The translations under genes were made by a program, and so were the position numbers. A DNA stretch of 64,000 nucleotides. Source: an uncultured Planctomycetaceae bacterium (lineage in GTDB: Bacteria > Planctomycetota > Planctomycetia > Planctomycetales > Planctomycetaceae). The stretch spans positions 62,001-126,000 of the forward strand of contig CAIXQV010000991.1 in assembly GCA_903921605.1 (NCBI GenBank), given 5' to 3'. The number at the start of each line of letters is the position of its first letter. Within the stretch, counting starts at the first letter, position 1. Of this stretch, positions 1-8,284 are shown one piece after another. The notes beneath the pieces are model-generated. The model saw nothing but the letters and a program-made list of their open reading frames with translations. It did not search any database and was not told where the DNA came from.

Positions 1-4
1 GAAA

Positions 5-67
5 TGAGGCCGGGTGTTCGCGGGATCTATACAGAGCAATGCCTCAATCGTAGCCACGTACAGAATA
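5..67 (+). repeat. Dispersed intergenic repeat, copy 1
   Basis: This 63-nt segment matches two other intergenic segments in the window (15139-15195 and 41568-41630) in the same orientation. All three share the exact core TGTTCGCGGGA (here 15-25) and a right part ending in GAATA. The arms TGAGGC (5-10) and GCCTCA (41-46) are perfectly complementary, so the left part can fold as a hairpin. It lies downstream of the small BON gene. The function is unknown; a structured element or a REP/MITE-like mobile remnant are both possible. Confidence 0.8.
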
Positions 68-228
68 GCTTGTTGGCGGACTGAGAGAAAATGCTCCTCA
101 CTGATTCCTGCGGGAATGGTCGTCCACAAAAGCAGGAAGCCCCAGTGGCAAAGCATTTGCTGCCGTCACTGAGGCTTCAGACTTATCCGGATTTCGCCAC
201 ATATGCAAAAATGTCAGCGGATCAATTG

Positions 229-459
229 TTAACGGATGGTAGTCACCTGCAGAAGATTCTCGATACGATGATGGGGATACATTCGACGCGCCGCCGTGGT
301 TGCGACCTGTTTCGCGTACCAGGACCCGGCTCGCCCGGTCAATGTCACAGACTGAAATCCCACATCGACGCAAAGGTCGTGAACAACAACGCTGGCCAAC
401 TGCTGGATTAAATCCATGCAGCGGTCTGTTTCGGGGCTGGTACGTGGCTGAAGTCGCAT
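229..459 (-). CDS. Small BON-domain protein
   Basis: A 76-residue protein that is almost entirely one BON domain. Residues 30-75 show the BON pattern: a hydrophobic strand, the stretch VTLTGRAGSWYAKQ, a helix rich in Ala and Arg, and a closing strand ending ENLLQV. The 42286-42546 product has the parallel stretch VQLFGEVASWYRKQ and a similar end, so the two are paralogs. The start is supported by a strong ribosome binding site, GGAGGAG on the minus strand, 5-6 nt before the ATG. BON domains are generally thought to bind membranes or other ligands. There is no signal peptide, so the protein is probably cytoplasmic or acts as an adaptor. Larger open frames across the same DNA look like shadows. 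Confidence 0.72.
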   Translation of the reverse strand: MRLQPRTSPETDRCMDLIQQLASVVVHDLCVDVGFQSVTLTGRAGSWYAKQVATTAARRMYPHHRIENLLQVTTIR

Positions 460-851
460 CGCTCTCCTCCATGAAGATTGTGCTGACGAACGAAACAGAG
501 AAATTTCGTGATCACAGTCGGCTTGTGAAAATCGAACCGGAGGAGGATACCCTCGAGACGTCCGATTGTGCAGAGCAGGATTCGAAAAACTTGCGGAGTA
601 TGGGACATCGCCACTACAAACTGGAACCCCTGCAGTGCCCCGGAAGACCCCACGTCAACTAAACCCCTGCTTTGCCCGACTGTCTTTCCTGGCATTTCGG
701 AGAAGCCCGCGGCGGAGATACGCACTTCAGTGTTCCTAGGACGATTTATGGCCCTTTTGCAGGCTTTTGGACTCAGTCGCTTGCCAAAATCATTGACGTT
801 TTCATGACAAGACTTCGTCGCGCCGGCGAAGTGGCGGCCACTGATGGCGGA
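460..851. other. Intergenic region, no gene seen
   Basis: About 390 bases between the BON gene and the PAP2 gene, both on the minus strand. Open frames here have no family resemblance and lack ribosome binding sites. The BON gene promoter should lie in the left part, but I cannot point to convincing -35/-10 boxes. Confidence 0.5.
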
Positions 852-1541
852 CTATTCTACCGCTCCCGGATCCATCTCCCGAGCACCAATTAATCGCCCT
901 CGGATTACGAATGCAACCCAGGTCCAAAGCAGGCCACCAGTCCATCCTCCCATTACATCCGATGGGAAATGAACTCCCATGCAGACACGACTGATTCCCA
1001 CAATCATTGCAATGGCCAATGGAAGTCCGGTCATCAACTGACGCAGATGTCGATTACTGGTCAGTTGACTCAGGAGCAGACCAATCGTGACGTAGACAAC
1101 GATCGACATCATCGCATGGGAGCTTGGGAAGCTGGTTTTACCGGAGACGTGAGATAAATGTGGAACAATCGAAGGTCGCTCTCTCTGAATCAGGTGTTTC
1201 ATGAGTACTCCCATCCAGAAACCACCAAATGTGGTCAGCCAGAAGAAATGAAACGTGCGTGCTCCGAGTTCAGCGAAGGCAAATATTGAGAAGCCCAAAA
1301 ATGTGGTCACCAGAACTGCATAGCCTCCCAGAGCCGTAAAGTCGCGCATGGCTTCTTCAAGCTGCGGAGGTCCGATCATGCGGGCCGGGTTATCAGGCTG
1401 CCGCAAAATCTCCACGACTTGATGATCCAGATCTTTGTCGGCAAAATTCGAGCGCGCATTAGCCACTTCATAGATTCCCCATGCCAGACCAACAAGACAC
1501 AGAGTGACAGGGAGAATTCGCAAATACGGGGGAGATGACAT
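852..1541 (-). CDS. PAP2-family phosphatase (membrane)
   Basis: A 229-residue membrane protein with all three signature motifs of the PAP2/acid phosphatase superfamily. These are K-x6-R-P (KHLIQRERP), PSSH in place of the usual PSGH, and S-R-x5-H-x3-D (SRVCMGVHFPSD). The family removes phosphate from lipid phosphates such as phosphatidate or undecaprenyl pyrophosphate, with the active site facing the periplasm. There are about five hydrophobic segments, beginning with residues 5-25. The natural substrate cannot be read from the sequence. It sits 51 nt downstream of rarA on the same strand and might be co-transcribed. No clear ribosome binding site precedes the ATG. Confidence 0.9.
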   Translation of the reverse strand: MSSPPYLRILPVTLCLVGLAWGIYEVANARSNFADKDLDHQVVEILRQPDNPARMIGPPQLEEAMRDFTALGGYAVLVTTFLGFSIFAFAELGARTFHFFWLTTFGGFWMGVLMKHLIQRERPSIVPHLSHVSGKTSFPSSHAMMSIVVYVTIGLLLSQLTSNRHLRQLMTGLPLAIAMIVGISRVCMGVHFPSDVMGGWTGGLLWTWVAFVIRGRLIGAREMDPGAVE

Positions 1542-1592
1542 TTTGCAGTTTTATCAGAGACTCTAAAAAAATCAGGCATCGATCAACACTTT

Positions 1593-2912
1593 TCAGCGGT
1601 GTCCTGAACTGCGTCGATTGCGAAGTTCGGTCAGTCGTACAAGAAATTCCGCCTCCTTGCCACGATCAACCGGATTGTAGTATTTTCGATCCACGCCGAG
1701 GTAATCCTGATTGACCCAACCCTCAGTTCCATCGTGAGCATACTGATAACCCACACCGTGCCCCATCTTTGCCGCCCCTGCATAGTGACCATCTCGAAGA
1801 TGCATGGGCACGGGGACCAGCGTATTCTGTTTGACATCGGCAATCGCCGCATCAATGGCGACATACGAGGCATTTGATTTTGGTGCGCACGCAAGATAGG
1901 TGGTGGCTTGTGCCAGGTTAATACGGCATTCGGGCATGCCGATCGTTTCCGTGGCCTGCCACGCTGCGGTTGCAATCGGTAGTCCCATGGGATCGGCATT
2001 GCCAATGTCTTCTGAAGCGGCGATCACAAGTCGCCGCGCAATGAAGCGAGGATCCTCACCGGATTCCAGCATCCGCGCCAGCCAGTAGAGAGCCGCATCA
2101 GGATCACTTCCACGAATGCTCTTGATGAACGCACTGGCAACGTCGTAGTGATCATCCCCGGTGGGGTCGAAACGAATAACTCGCTTCTGCATTGATTCTT
2201 CAGCGACGCTTTGATCGACAAGTTTAGTTGTTCGAGCGACCGACAGAACGGCAATTTCAAGAGCCGTTAATGCACGTCGACCATCGCCATCTGAAAGAGT
2301 TGCAAGAAACTCAAGAGCCTCGGGCTGAACCGCAACTTTATGACTCGCGAGGCCACGACGATCATCACTAAGTGCCCGCTGCATCAGATTGATCAGATCC
2401 GACTTATCGAGCTCTCGGAATTCAAAAACCTGACTTCGACTGATTAGCGGAGCGACCAGAGAGAAGAATGGATTTGCAGTGGTTGCCCCGATCAAAGAAA
2501 TCGTTCCGCTCTCAACATCCGGCAGGAGAATGTCTTGCTGGCTGCGACTGAAGCGATGTAACTCATCAATGAAAAGCACTGTCTGAGTTCCATCGGCTGC
2601 CAGGCGATCAGCTGCGGCCTGAAGAACTTCGCGCACCTCACGCACACCTGCTGTCGTAGCATTCAAACGTTCAAAGTGTCGCTGAGTCTGCCTCGCTATT
2701 AGCTCCGCGAGAGTTGTCTTTCCTGTTCCTGGCGGACCATAAAAAATCATAGAACCGATTCGGTCTGCATCCAGCATTCTCCGAAGCAGCTTTCCGTCAC
2801 CCAGAATATGGGTCTGGCCGGAGAACTCCGCCAATGTCGCAGGTCTCATCCGAGCGGCCAGTGGCTTAGCGCTTTCGCGATTGTTTTGTTCTGCCGCAGC
2901 AAAAAGATTCAT
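1593..2912 (-). CDS. rarA: Replication-associated recombination protein A (AAA+ ATPase)
   Basis: A 439-residue RarA/MgsA family AAA+ ATPase, the usual family length. Walker A is GPPGTGKTT at about residues 59-67 and Walker B is VLFIDELHRF with Asp116-Glu117. The clamp-loader-like C-terminal half carries the family block around SLIGATTANPFF and the conserved C-terminal segment with AIADVKQN and VPMHLRDG. Family members act at stalled replication forks with RecA and SSB in the cytoplasm. A TGAGG ribosome binding site lies upstream of the chosen ATG. The following PAP2 gene is on the same strand and is functionally unrelated. Confidence 0.97.
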   Translation of the reverse strand: MNLFAAAEQNNRESAKPLAARMRPATLAEFSGQTHILGDGKLLRRMLDADRIGSMIFYGPPGTGKTTLAELIARQTQRHFERLNATTAGVREVREVLQAAADRLAADGTQTVLFIDELHRFSRSQQDILLPDVESGTISLIGATTANPFFSLVAPLISRSQVFEFRELDKSDLINLMQRALSDDRRGLASHKVAVQPEALEFLATLSDGDGRRALTALEIAVLSVARTTKLVDQSVAEESMQKRVIRFDPTGDDHYDVASAFIKSIRGSDPDAALYWLARMLESGEDPRFIARRLVIAASEDIGNADPMGLPIATAAWQATETIGMPECRINLAQATTYLACAPKSNASYVAIDAAIADVKQNTLVPVPMHLRDGHYAGAAKMGHGVGYQYAHDGTEGWVNQDYLGVDRKYYNPVDRGKEAEFLVRLTELRNRRSSGHR

Positions 2913-3187
2913 AATGAAGGCCTCAGAGAACGAAAGTTTGCAGACCGAGCCGAAAATCGCCGCCCATGGTACGTGTCCGGGCCAAAAACGTCCTGATTAC
3001 GATACAAAGCGGCATTGTAACGGCCTGCCTGGGATGTTCTTTCCGACAGGTATCCCTCAATCTCATGTTTTTCCGCTGCCCAGGTTTGAAATCAGTGGCA
3101 GGGCTGAGTTCCCACGGACAGAATTCCATAGAACTAGACAGCTTCGTATCAGATATTCCAGGCCAAGAGGCTATTTGGACTCAATTC

Positions 3188-3871
3188 ATGGTGGCAATTC
3201 TACATCCAACCGGACCTGGCATGCAGATTCCCATCGACAGAGCCGTCGTTCTGATCGGACGCAGCCCGGAGTGTGATGTCGTTCTTGATGTCAGTTCAAA
3301 GATTTCTCGAATGCATTGTGCTCTGGTTCAGGTTGATACGGCGTACTACATTCGTGATCTTGGCAGCCTGAACGGAGTAACCGTTGCTGGCGAAAGGGTT
3401 GAGAAGGACGTCAAGCTTACGAATGGTACCGAAGTCCAGATCGGTGACGTGAAATTCCTTTTCCTTGAAAACGTGCTTCCTGCTGCCCGAACCGCCAAAG
3501 CAGCACCAGCAAAAGGGAATCCAGTCTTCATTGATGAAACAATTGAGGTTCTGGATGTTGATGAAGTGGAAGTTGTTGAAGCAACTGTCCCACGTCGACC
3601 AATAGTGGGATCAACTCCTGGTCGCATGCCCACCCTGCGAACCGATCTCGATGACGCTGAAATTATCGATGCAGAGGTTATTGAGGACGTTGAGATTCTT
3701 GACGCCATGGAGATTATTGAGGACGTTGAAATCATCGAGCATGTGGAAGTTATCGATGATGGCGACATTATTGAAGACGTTCAAATCGTTGAGGATATCG
3801 ACGTTATTGAAGACGTCGAAATCATTGATGAGCAACCCCGAAGATCGCGCCCTCGACCGAGACTTCGTTGA
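3188..3871 (+). CDS. FHA-domain protein with repetitive acidic C-terminal tail
   Basis: A 227-residue protein. Residues 1-95 form an FHA domain with the phosphothreonine-binding signature: G24-R25-S26, S40-R41-x-H43, and DLGSLNG with N62-G63. FHA domains recognise phosphothreonine peptides in kinase signalling or secretion. After a linker with more acidic runs, residues 162-215 are a tandem acidic repeat of about 12 residues (listed separately), and the protein ends in a basic Arg/Pro stretch. An upstream in-frame extension to 2966 is open, but the FHA fold begins at this ATG, so I chose it; the ribosome binding site is weak. No transmembrane segment is seen. The phosphorylated partner is unknown. 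Confidence 0.85.
   Translation: MVAILHPTGPGMQIPIDRAVVLIGRSPECDVVLDVSSKISRMHCALVQVDTAYYIRDLGSLNGVTVAGERVEKDVKLTNGTEVQIGDVKFLFLENVLPAARTAKAAPAKGNPVFIDETIEVLDVDEVEVVEATVPRRPIVGSTPGRMPTLRTDLDDAEIIDAEVIEDVEILDAMEIIEDVEIIEHVEVIDDGDIIEDVQIVEDIDVIEDVEIIDEQPRRSRPRPRLR
3671..3832 (+). repeat. Tandem 36-nt coding repeat (12-residue acidic unit)
   Basis: Four 36-nt units (3671-3706, 3707-3742, 3761-3796, 3797-3832) plus an 18-nt half unit (3743-3760) inside the FHA gene. Each encodes a variant of x-[ED]-[VI]-I-E-D-V-[EQ]-I-[ILV]-[DE]-x. The alternation of beta-branched and acidic residues is strict, while the codons at the same positions differ between units, which suggests selection for the peptide pattern. 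Confidence 0.85.
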
Positions 3872-3972
3872 TGGAGCAGGCTGTGCATTCTGTGGCAGGC
3901 AACCTTGGCGGTTACAGAACAGCAGATTTTGAATCGTTGACCGACTTCCGGTCAACGACAGCGTTGCCCGTA

Positions 3973-4671
3973 TTATCGCAACAAAGATCCCAACGACGTC
4001 AGTCCAATGGACTCGCGATTCACGAAGGGTTCCCCAAAGGCTTTCCCGATTGACCAACCCCAGTACCTCGCTCGATCACGGATGTCGTCAATCACGGTGG
4101 GGAACGACTCCGATTTGCCCTTGATCAACTGGCTCTCATAAGCCTTGACTGCCTGCATCTTCGTTTCAATATCAGAAGAAACATCAAGCACAAACGACGC
4201 CACCGGATGAATACGCAAATGGATGCTGAAGTAATGAAGCAGCATGGGTGACCAGAACGGATCACCGTCCATGTCTGAGCGACTTAGCTTCGCCCAAAAT
4301 CTCGCATCGTCCACAAGACTACTGGCCGCCACATGATCGGGATGGACGTCCTGCCAGTAGGGAGCCAGGATGATCTGAGGTCGCACGAGTCTGATCACCT
4401 GTGCCAGTTGTCTTCGAGATTCCAGAGTTGGCTGCAAACTGCGATTGGGTAACCCAAGATTAGATCTCCAGGTCAGGCCGAGGATTTCAGTTGCTGCTGC
4501 AGTCTCCTGCTGCCGAATGACAAGAGAACCAAAAGGCGTTGGTTCGCCAGTTGTCAGATCCACAACGCCTACGCGCAGATTCTGCCGCAATGAAGAGGCA
4601 ATGGTACCTCCTACGCTGATTTCCGCATCATCAGGATGAGGCGATACAACAAGTATGTCGAGTGGCTGCAT
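3973..4671 (-). CDS. PIG-L/LmbE-family deacetylase, BshB1-like
   Basis: A 232-residue zinc-dependent N-acetylglucosamine deacetylase of the PIG-L/LmbE family. The metal-binding motif PHPDD is at residues 11-15, and the second motif, HPDH, at 110-113. The length and the block around DLTTGEPTPFG resemble BshB1, which deacetylates GlcNAc-malate in bacillithiol synthesis. Substrate assignment is an inference, since no bshA or bshC is in the window. The ATG is chosen because the fold begins there and AGAGGAT lies just upstream. An upstream extension to 4827 would collide with the divergent lipoprotein start. It is divergent from the 4806 gene across about 130 bases. Confidence 0.85.
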   Translation of the reverse strand: MQPLDILVVSPHPDDAEISVGGTIASSLRQNLRVGVVDLTTGEPTPFGSLVIRQQETAAATEILGLTWRSNLGLPNRSLQPTLESRRQLAQVIRLVRPQIILAPYWQDVHPDHVAASSLVDDARFWAKLSRSDMDGDPFWSPMLLHYFSIHLRIHPVASFVLDVSSDIETKMQAVKAYESQLIKGKSESFPTVIDDIRDRARYWGWSIGKAFGEPFVNRESIGLTSLGSLLR

Positions 4672-4805
4672 AAAATCCTCTGGGCGCAATGAACCGGTGT
4701 AATACACTCGCTTCGAATTCGACTCACCAGTTGCGATGTGTTGAATTCTGATTCCTGTGACGTTGACCGTCACTGCTGCGAACCCCGTATTGTCCGAGGA
4801 TTTCC

Positions 4806-5096
4806 ATGATTCGTTTGCGAAGGCCAATAGTTATTCTCGGACTTCTGGCCATCACGGTCACAGGCTGCGGCTTGGTGGAGCATCCGAAATCTGCCATGCG
4901 GCGAATGACACGTATGTTCACGCCAAATCCGGAGGATTGGGACAAGGGTACCGACGAAGACGCGGGCGAATGGGACTTTGTCGGGGACGAAGCACGCGGT
5001 GATCAAGCCCGTGAGAAGGATCCTGACCCGTGGTTCAAGAAACATCTGATGTCAGAAAAAGCCAATAGTATCGAACGAAACCTGGGCATTGACTGA
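4806..5096 (+). CDS. Small predicted lipoprotein
   Basis: A 96-residue protein with a short basic N-terminus, a hydrophobic core and a lipobox ending VTGC, so it is probably exported and lipidated. The mature part is strongly charged (Asp, Glu, Lys) with the segment NPEDWDKG and no recognised domain. The ATG is preceded by GAGG at a suitable distance. It is divergent from the BshB1-like gene. No function can be assigned. Confidence 0.75.
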   Translation: MIRLRRPIVILGLLAITVTGCGLVEHPKSAMRRMTRMFTPNPEDWDKGTDEDAGEWDFVGDEARGDQAREKDPDPWFKKHLMSEKANSIERNLGID

Positions 5097-5335
5097 GTTT
5101 AATCGGCAAAAACGCTCTGGACACATTTTCACAGATTGGGTACACCACCGGCGATTTCTGCGGGTCTGTGCGCGAGAATTGCAGAAGTTGCAGGTCTGAA
5201 AGGTACTTTCCTTCCTGCCTGAGCCCATAGGATTGGTCTCAGCCGGGTTCCCAAACCTGAACGTGTTCCGCGCTTCCACTCTGACTGTTCACAGTCAGGA
5301 TTGGAATTGAGTCTTTTTTGCAGGAAACCGACAGG

Positions 5336-5689
5336 ATGTCCAGGTTCCCATCACGCATCGTTATCGCGATTAAAGTGCCCGCACTGTTAGCAGCAATCAG
5401 CGGCTGCATGTATCAGCAGCCGATGTATCAACCTGGCCCTTACGGCCAGCAAATGTATGGTGCTCCTGGCGGGTATGTCCAACCTGGAACAATGGTGGTT
5501 CCGCCGTCGAATGGAACTCCTTACCCCCCGGGAAGCACTTATGATAGTGCTCCTCGTGCCGACGATTTCAACGCAGAAAAAGGCACATCTGGTGGGAAGT
5601 TCTTTGGCGAAGATGGTGGTGTCCCGACTCCAAAAGACACCGGATCAGATACGGGTGTCCAACAATTCAATCGTGACCTTGGAACCTGA
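5336..5689 (+). CDS. Small predicted lipoprotein, Gln/Tyr/Pro/Gly-rich
   Basis: A 117-residue protein with a hydrophobic N-terminus and a lipobox-like AISGC. The following segment is rich in Tyr, Gln, Pro and Gly (YQQPMYQPGPYGQQMYG) and is probably disordered. The C-terminal third is polar with Gly and Asp and has no recognised domain. An open frame begins at a TTG at 5318, but the ATG at 5336 is better placed behind AGGA. Such sequences often occur in exposed or envelope-associated lipoproteins, but no function can be given. It is followed by a strong bidirectional hairpin. Confidence 0.7.
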   Translation: MSRFPSRIVIAIKVPALLAAISGCMYQQPMYQPGPYGQQMYGAPGGYVQPGTMVVPPSNGTPYPPGSTYDSAPRADDFNAEKGTSGGKFFGEDGGVPTPKDTGSDTGVQQFNRDLGT

Positions 5690-5730
5690 CCTCCGCCTGA
5701 TCTTCGATCTGACAAACTCCGACATCAATA

Positions 5731-5764
5731 AAACCTCGAGCCGCCATGTGGTGACTCGAGGTTT
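5731..5764. terminator. Bidirectional terminator hairpin
   Basis: Perfect 10-bp inverted repeat AAACCTCGAG (5731-5740) and CTCGAGGTTT (5755-5764) with a 14-nt loop. The A/T ends give short T-runs on both strands. It lies between the convergent lipoprotein gene and the DUF1080 gene. Confidence 0.8.
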
Positions 5765-5788
5765 CCAGTGCGTGCCTGAGGTACGGCT

Positions 5789-6427
5789 TTACTGCTTCTT
5801 TTCCGGAAGTTCCATAACTTCGACTTTGCGAATGAAGACGTGGCTGCCCGGGTCATGCTGCTGAAAAGCAAAGTGACCTTCTTTGAAGGTCTGATTAAAA
5901 TCGAGATACTCGTAAAGTTCATTGCCGTCGATGGTGATCTTGATTCGAGTCACTGCTCGCCCGCGCCACACATCGTCACGAACTTCCAGGTCATATGTGA
6001 ACCATGTATCCGGCTTCACATGCTGTTGATAGACATGACACATTCCGTATAACGAACCTGTTCGAATTGGATCTGTGTGAGTGCTGTCAATCTGAGCTTC
6101 ATAGCCATCCGTAAATCCCGGCTTGCGTGTTGTCCGGAAATAAAGTCCGGAATTGCCCTTATCATTAATCTTTACTTCAGCGCGATACCGGAAATTTTTG
6201 AAGGGCCCTTTCACGTTTACCAGCATCGAAGCTTCACCGGATCCGGCGAGAGCTCCCTCCTTAACTTCCCAGACGCTCTTGTCGTTACCAACTTTCTCCC
6301 AGCCGTCCAGCGTCTTTCCATCAAACAGAGAAACCCATTTCTCTTCCTGCGCAAACACGGCGTTGCCTGAGCATACAGTGACCGCGGCAAGCATCGCCAA
6401 AACATACCAGTGCATAGACTTCATCAT
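5789..6427 (-). CDS. Exported DUF1080 (3-keto-disaccharide hydrolase-like) protein
   Basis: A 212-residue protein with a cleavable signal peptide (about residues 1-26, ending VFA) followed by one DUF1080 domain. It begins with the family hallmark WVSLFDGKTLDGWE and continues with GNSGLYFRT and YEAQI. The domain has a concanavalin-like jelly-roll fold and is very abundant in Planctomycetota. Some members hydrolyse 3-keto-glycosides, while others may only bind carbohydrate. It is likely periplasmic or surface-attached. The gene is isolated, between the terminator hairpin and the Ppx/GppA gene. Confidence 0.93.
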   Translation of the reverse strand: MMKSMHWYVLAMLAAVTVCSGNAVFAQEEKWVSLFDGKTLDGWEKVGNDKSVWEVKEGALAGSGEASMLVNVKGPFKNFRYRAEVKINDKGNSGLYFRTTRKPGFTDGYEAQIDSTHTDPIRTGSLYGMCHVYQQHVKPDTWFTYDLEVRDDVWRGRAVTRIKITIDGNELYEYLDFNQTFKEGHFAFQQHDPGSHVFIRKVEVMELPEKKQ

Positions 6428-6592
6428 GAAATTGTTCCCGATTTGTGGTGGGCTGATCGACCGAACGTACGACCAGAGACTAATCGAACCTCAGAAATTC
6501 TAGCGAAACCAATTCCCGGAAACCATGCCTCAGCCAATTCACATGCAGCAGTGCCGTGAATGCTTTCGGGACACCCCGGACGTCCGCAACAT

Positions 6593-8227
6593 TCAGCGCG
6601 GTGACTCACGCAGCAACACGCCGAGGCCGAAGGTATCCTCAAGCAGTGACGCCTTTTGCCGCAACTCCATGCGTTCGAGTGAAAGATCACCGGCGGAATT
6701 TGTGACGTTAACAACCAGGCGATTTTTCTCGATCGTACACTCGATATCTCGGACTCGCTGGCTGCCCGTATGATCCAGTGCCACTGCGACTCTTAAGATC
6801 CCGGCCAGACGAGACACGATGACACGACTGTCACGATCCAGTCGGGCAAAGGTCTCGTGAGTTGGCTTCGGTGATGCTCTGCGGTGGTATCGAGCAATCA
6901 TCGCAACCAGTTGATGGTCCAGAGCATTCAGCCCGAACAGTTCGCTGTTCATGATGAGATAGTACGAATGCTTGTGATAGCCCGATAGCCCTACAAAGAG
7001 CCCTGTCTCATGCAACAGGGCTGCGGCGTACAAAAGTGTCTCGCAACGAATATCCATACGATGTTCGGATTGCAATGAGCGAAAAAGCCTTCTGGCAAGA
7101 TCCGCAACATGCCGAGCGTGCTGCAGGTCGACCTGATACTTCCGAGCCAGCTCGAGGGCCGAGCTAATGATCTGATCACAGAAATCTGCGGACCAGTCAT
7201 TCGATCTCAGCATTCCCTGAAGCAGAGCGTCACGCAGATTGAAACCAGTGATCAGCAAGTGCTGGCAATTCAACAGCTGAGCCAGTCGCAAATTTGCCAG
7301 CAGGGCGGGAACCAGGGTCTCGGCCTGAGAGAGTTCAATATGGTATTTCTGCATGATGCGATCGACGGTCATGGAGACCAGCCGGGAGGATAACTTTTCT
7401 ATTTCCTCAACGGGTATTCTGGTCAGCCCTGAGCTCTGCAGGTTGATGCCCAGCACACGGGCAGCAAATCTCATATCACCACCCAATGCTACAAACTCAA
7501 CTGCTTTCCCCCTTGGAACAAGATCGATCAGTGGCTCAACAGTCCGATCAATCTGGCCAATCATGATACTGCCAGCTCGGCTACGCGTGGCCTGTGACTG
7601 GAGCACCATTTGTTGCAATCGCAACGACCCAAGCCGATAGGGTTGGGAGTGAATAATGTCCTTCCCTTTCAGCACCAGCACTTCTGTGTTGCCACCCCCG
7701 ACTTCGGCAACCACCGTCATTGCATCTGTCAGCGTCGTATCGTTCTGAAGCAGCGGGCGAACGCCAAGATAGGTAACACGCGCGATTTCAGCATCGTCGA
7801 TCAACTCAACAGCAAAGCCAGTGGCAATGTAGATTCTGTCCAGAACCTCCAGACGGTTGGTTGCTTCACGAACGGCACTGGTTGCAACGATCCGGATATG
7901 CTTCGGATCGGTGCATTGGTACTCCTTCAACTTCCGCCGATAGCTCTTGAGAACTTTCACACACTCCTGCAAAGTCTTCCGTTGGATTTCTCCATTGGTG
8001 AAAGTGTCCTTACCGAGACTGACTCCGCGAACTAGCTGCTCCAGAACTCGAACAGAAGGACTCCCGTCACTTTCCCCGATCGCCATGCGTATGGCTGATG
8101 TGCCCAATTCAATAACTGCCAGCGGAAACGTGTTCTTGATTCGCTGAGACTCGACGGGGGCTTCTGCACGCGGGGCGTCAGGGCGAACCGATTGATCATT
8201 TCGATTGGGTTCAGTTGGGGCGTTCAT
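6593..8227 (-). CDS. Ppx/GppA phosphatase family protein with HD-like C-terminal domain
   Basis: A 544-residue protein of the exopolyphosphatase/guanosine pentaphosphate phosphohydrolase family. After a polar N-terminal extension of about 30 residues comes the actin-like ATPase fold: AVIELGTSAIRMAI as phosphate loop 1, ATSAVREATN, and VVAEVGGGNTEVLVL as phosphate loop 2. The C-terminal third is HD-like, with AALLHETG and GLSGYHKHSYYLI, but the second residue of the HD pair is Glu. The family hydrolyses polyphosphate and/or pppGpp in the cytoplasm. Whether the HD part is catalytic is uncertain. Confidence 0.92.
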   Translation of the reverse strand: MNAPTEPNRNDQSVRPDAPRAEAPVESQRIKNTFPLAVIELGTSAIRMAIGESDGSPSVRVLEQLVRGVSLGKDTFTNGEIQRKTLQECVKVLKSYRRKLKEYQCTDPKHIRIVATSAVREATNRLEVLDRIYIATGFAVELIDDAEIARVTYLGVRPLLQNDTTLTDAMTVVAEVGGGNTEVLVLKGKDIIHSQPYRLGSLRLQQMVLQSQATRSRAGSIMIGQIDRTVEPLIDLVPRGKAVEFVALGGDMRFAARVLGINLQSSGLTRIPVEEIEKLSSRLVSMTVDRIMQKYHIELSQAETLVPALLANLRLAQLLNCQHLLITGFNLRDALLQGMLRSNDWSADFCDQIISSALELARKYQVDLQHARHVADLARRLFRSLQSEHRMDIRCETLLYAAALLHETGLFVGLSGYHKHSYYLIMNSELFGLNALDHQLVAMIARYHRRASPKPTHETFARLDRDSRVIVSRLAGILRVAVALDHTGSQRVRDIECTIEKNRLVVNVTNSAGDLSLERMELRQKASLLEDTFGLGVLLRESPR

Positions 8228-8284
8228 GGCAACACTGGCTTCAGAGGAAATTAGGAGACCGTTTCGAAGGAAAGCGTCCTGAGC

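Noticed and set aside
91..725. Several overlapping open frames on both strands at the left edge
   Set aside because: Apart from 229-459 (BON), they have no homology pattern and lack ribosome binding sites, and they overlap the supported gene.
5281..5298. Short inverted repeat before the second lipoprotein
   Set aside because: Only a 7-bp stem with a 4-nt loop and no T-run after it, too weak to call a terminator or regulator.
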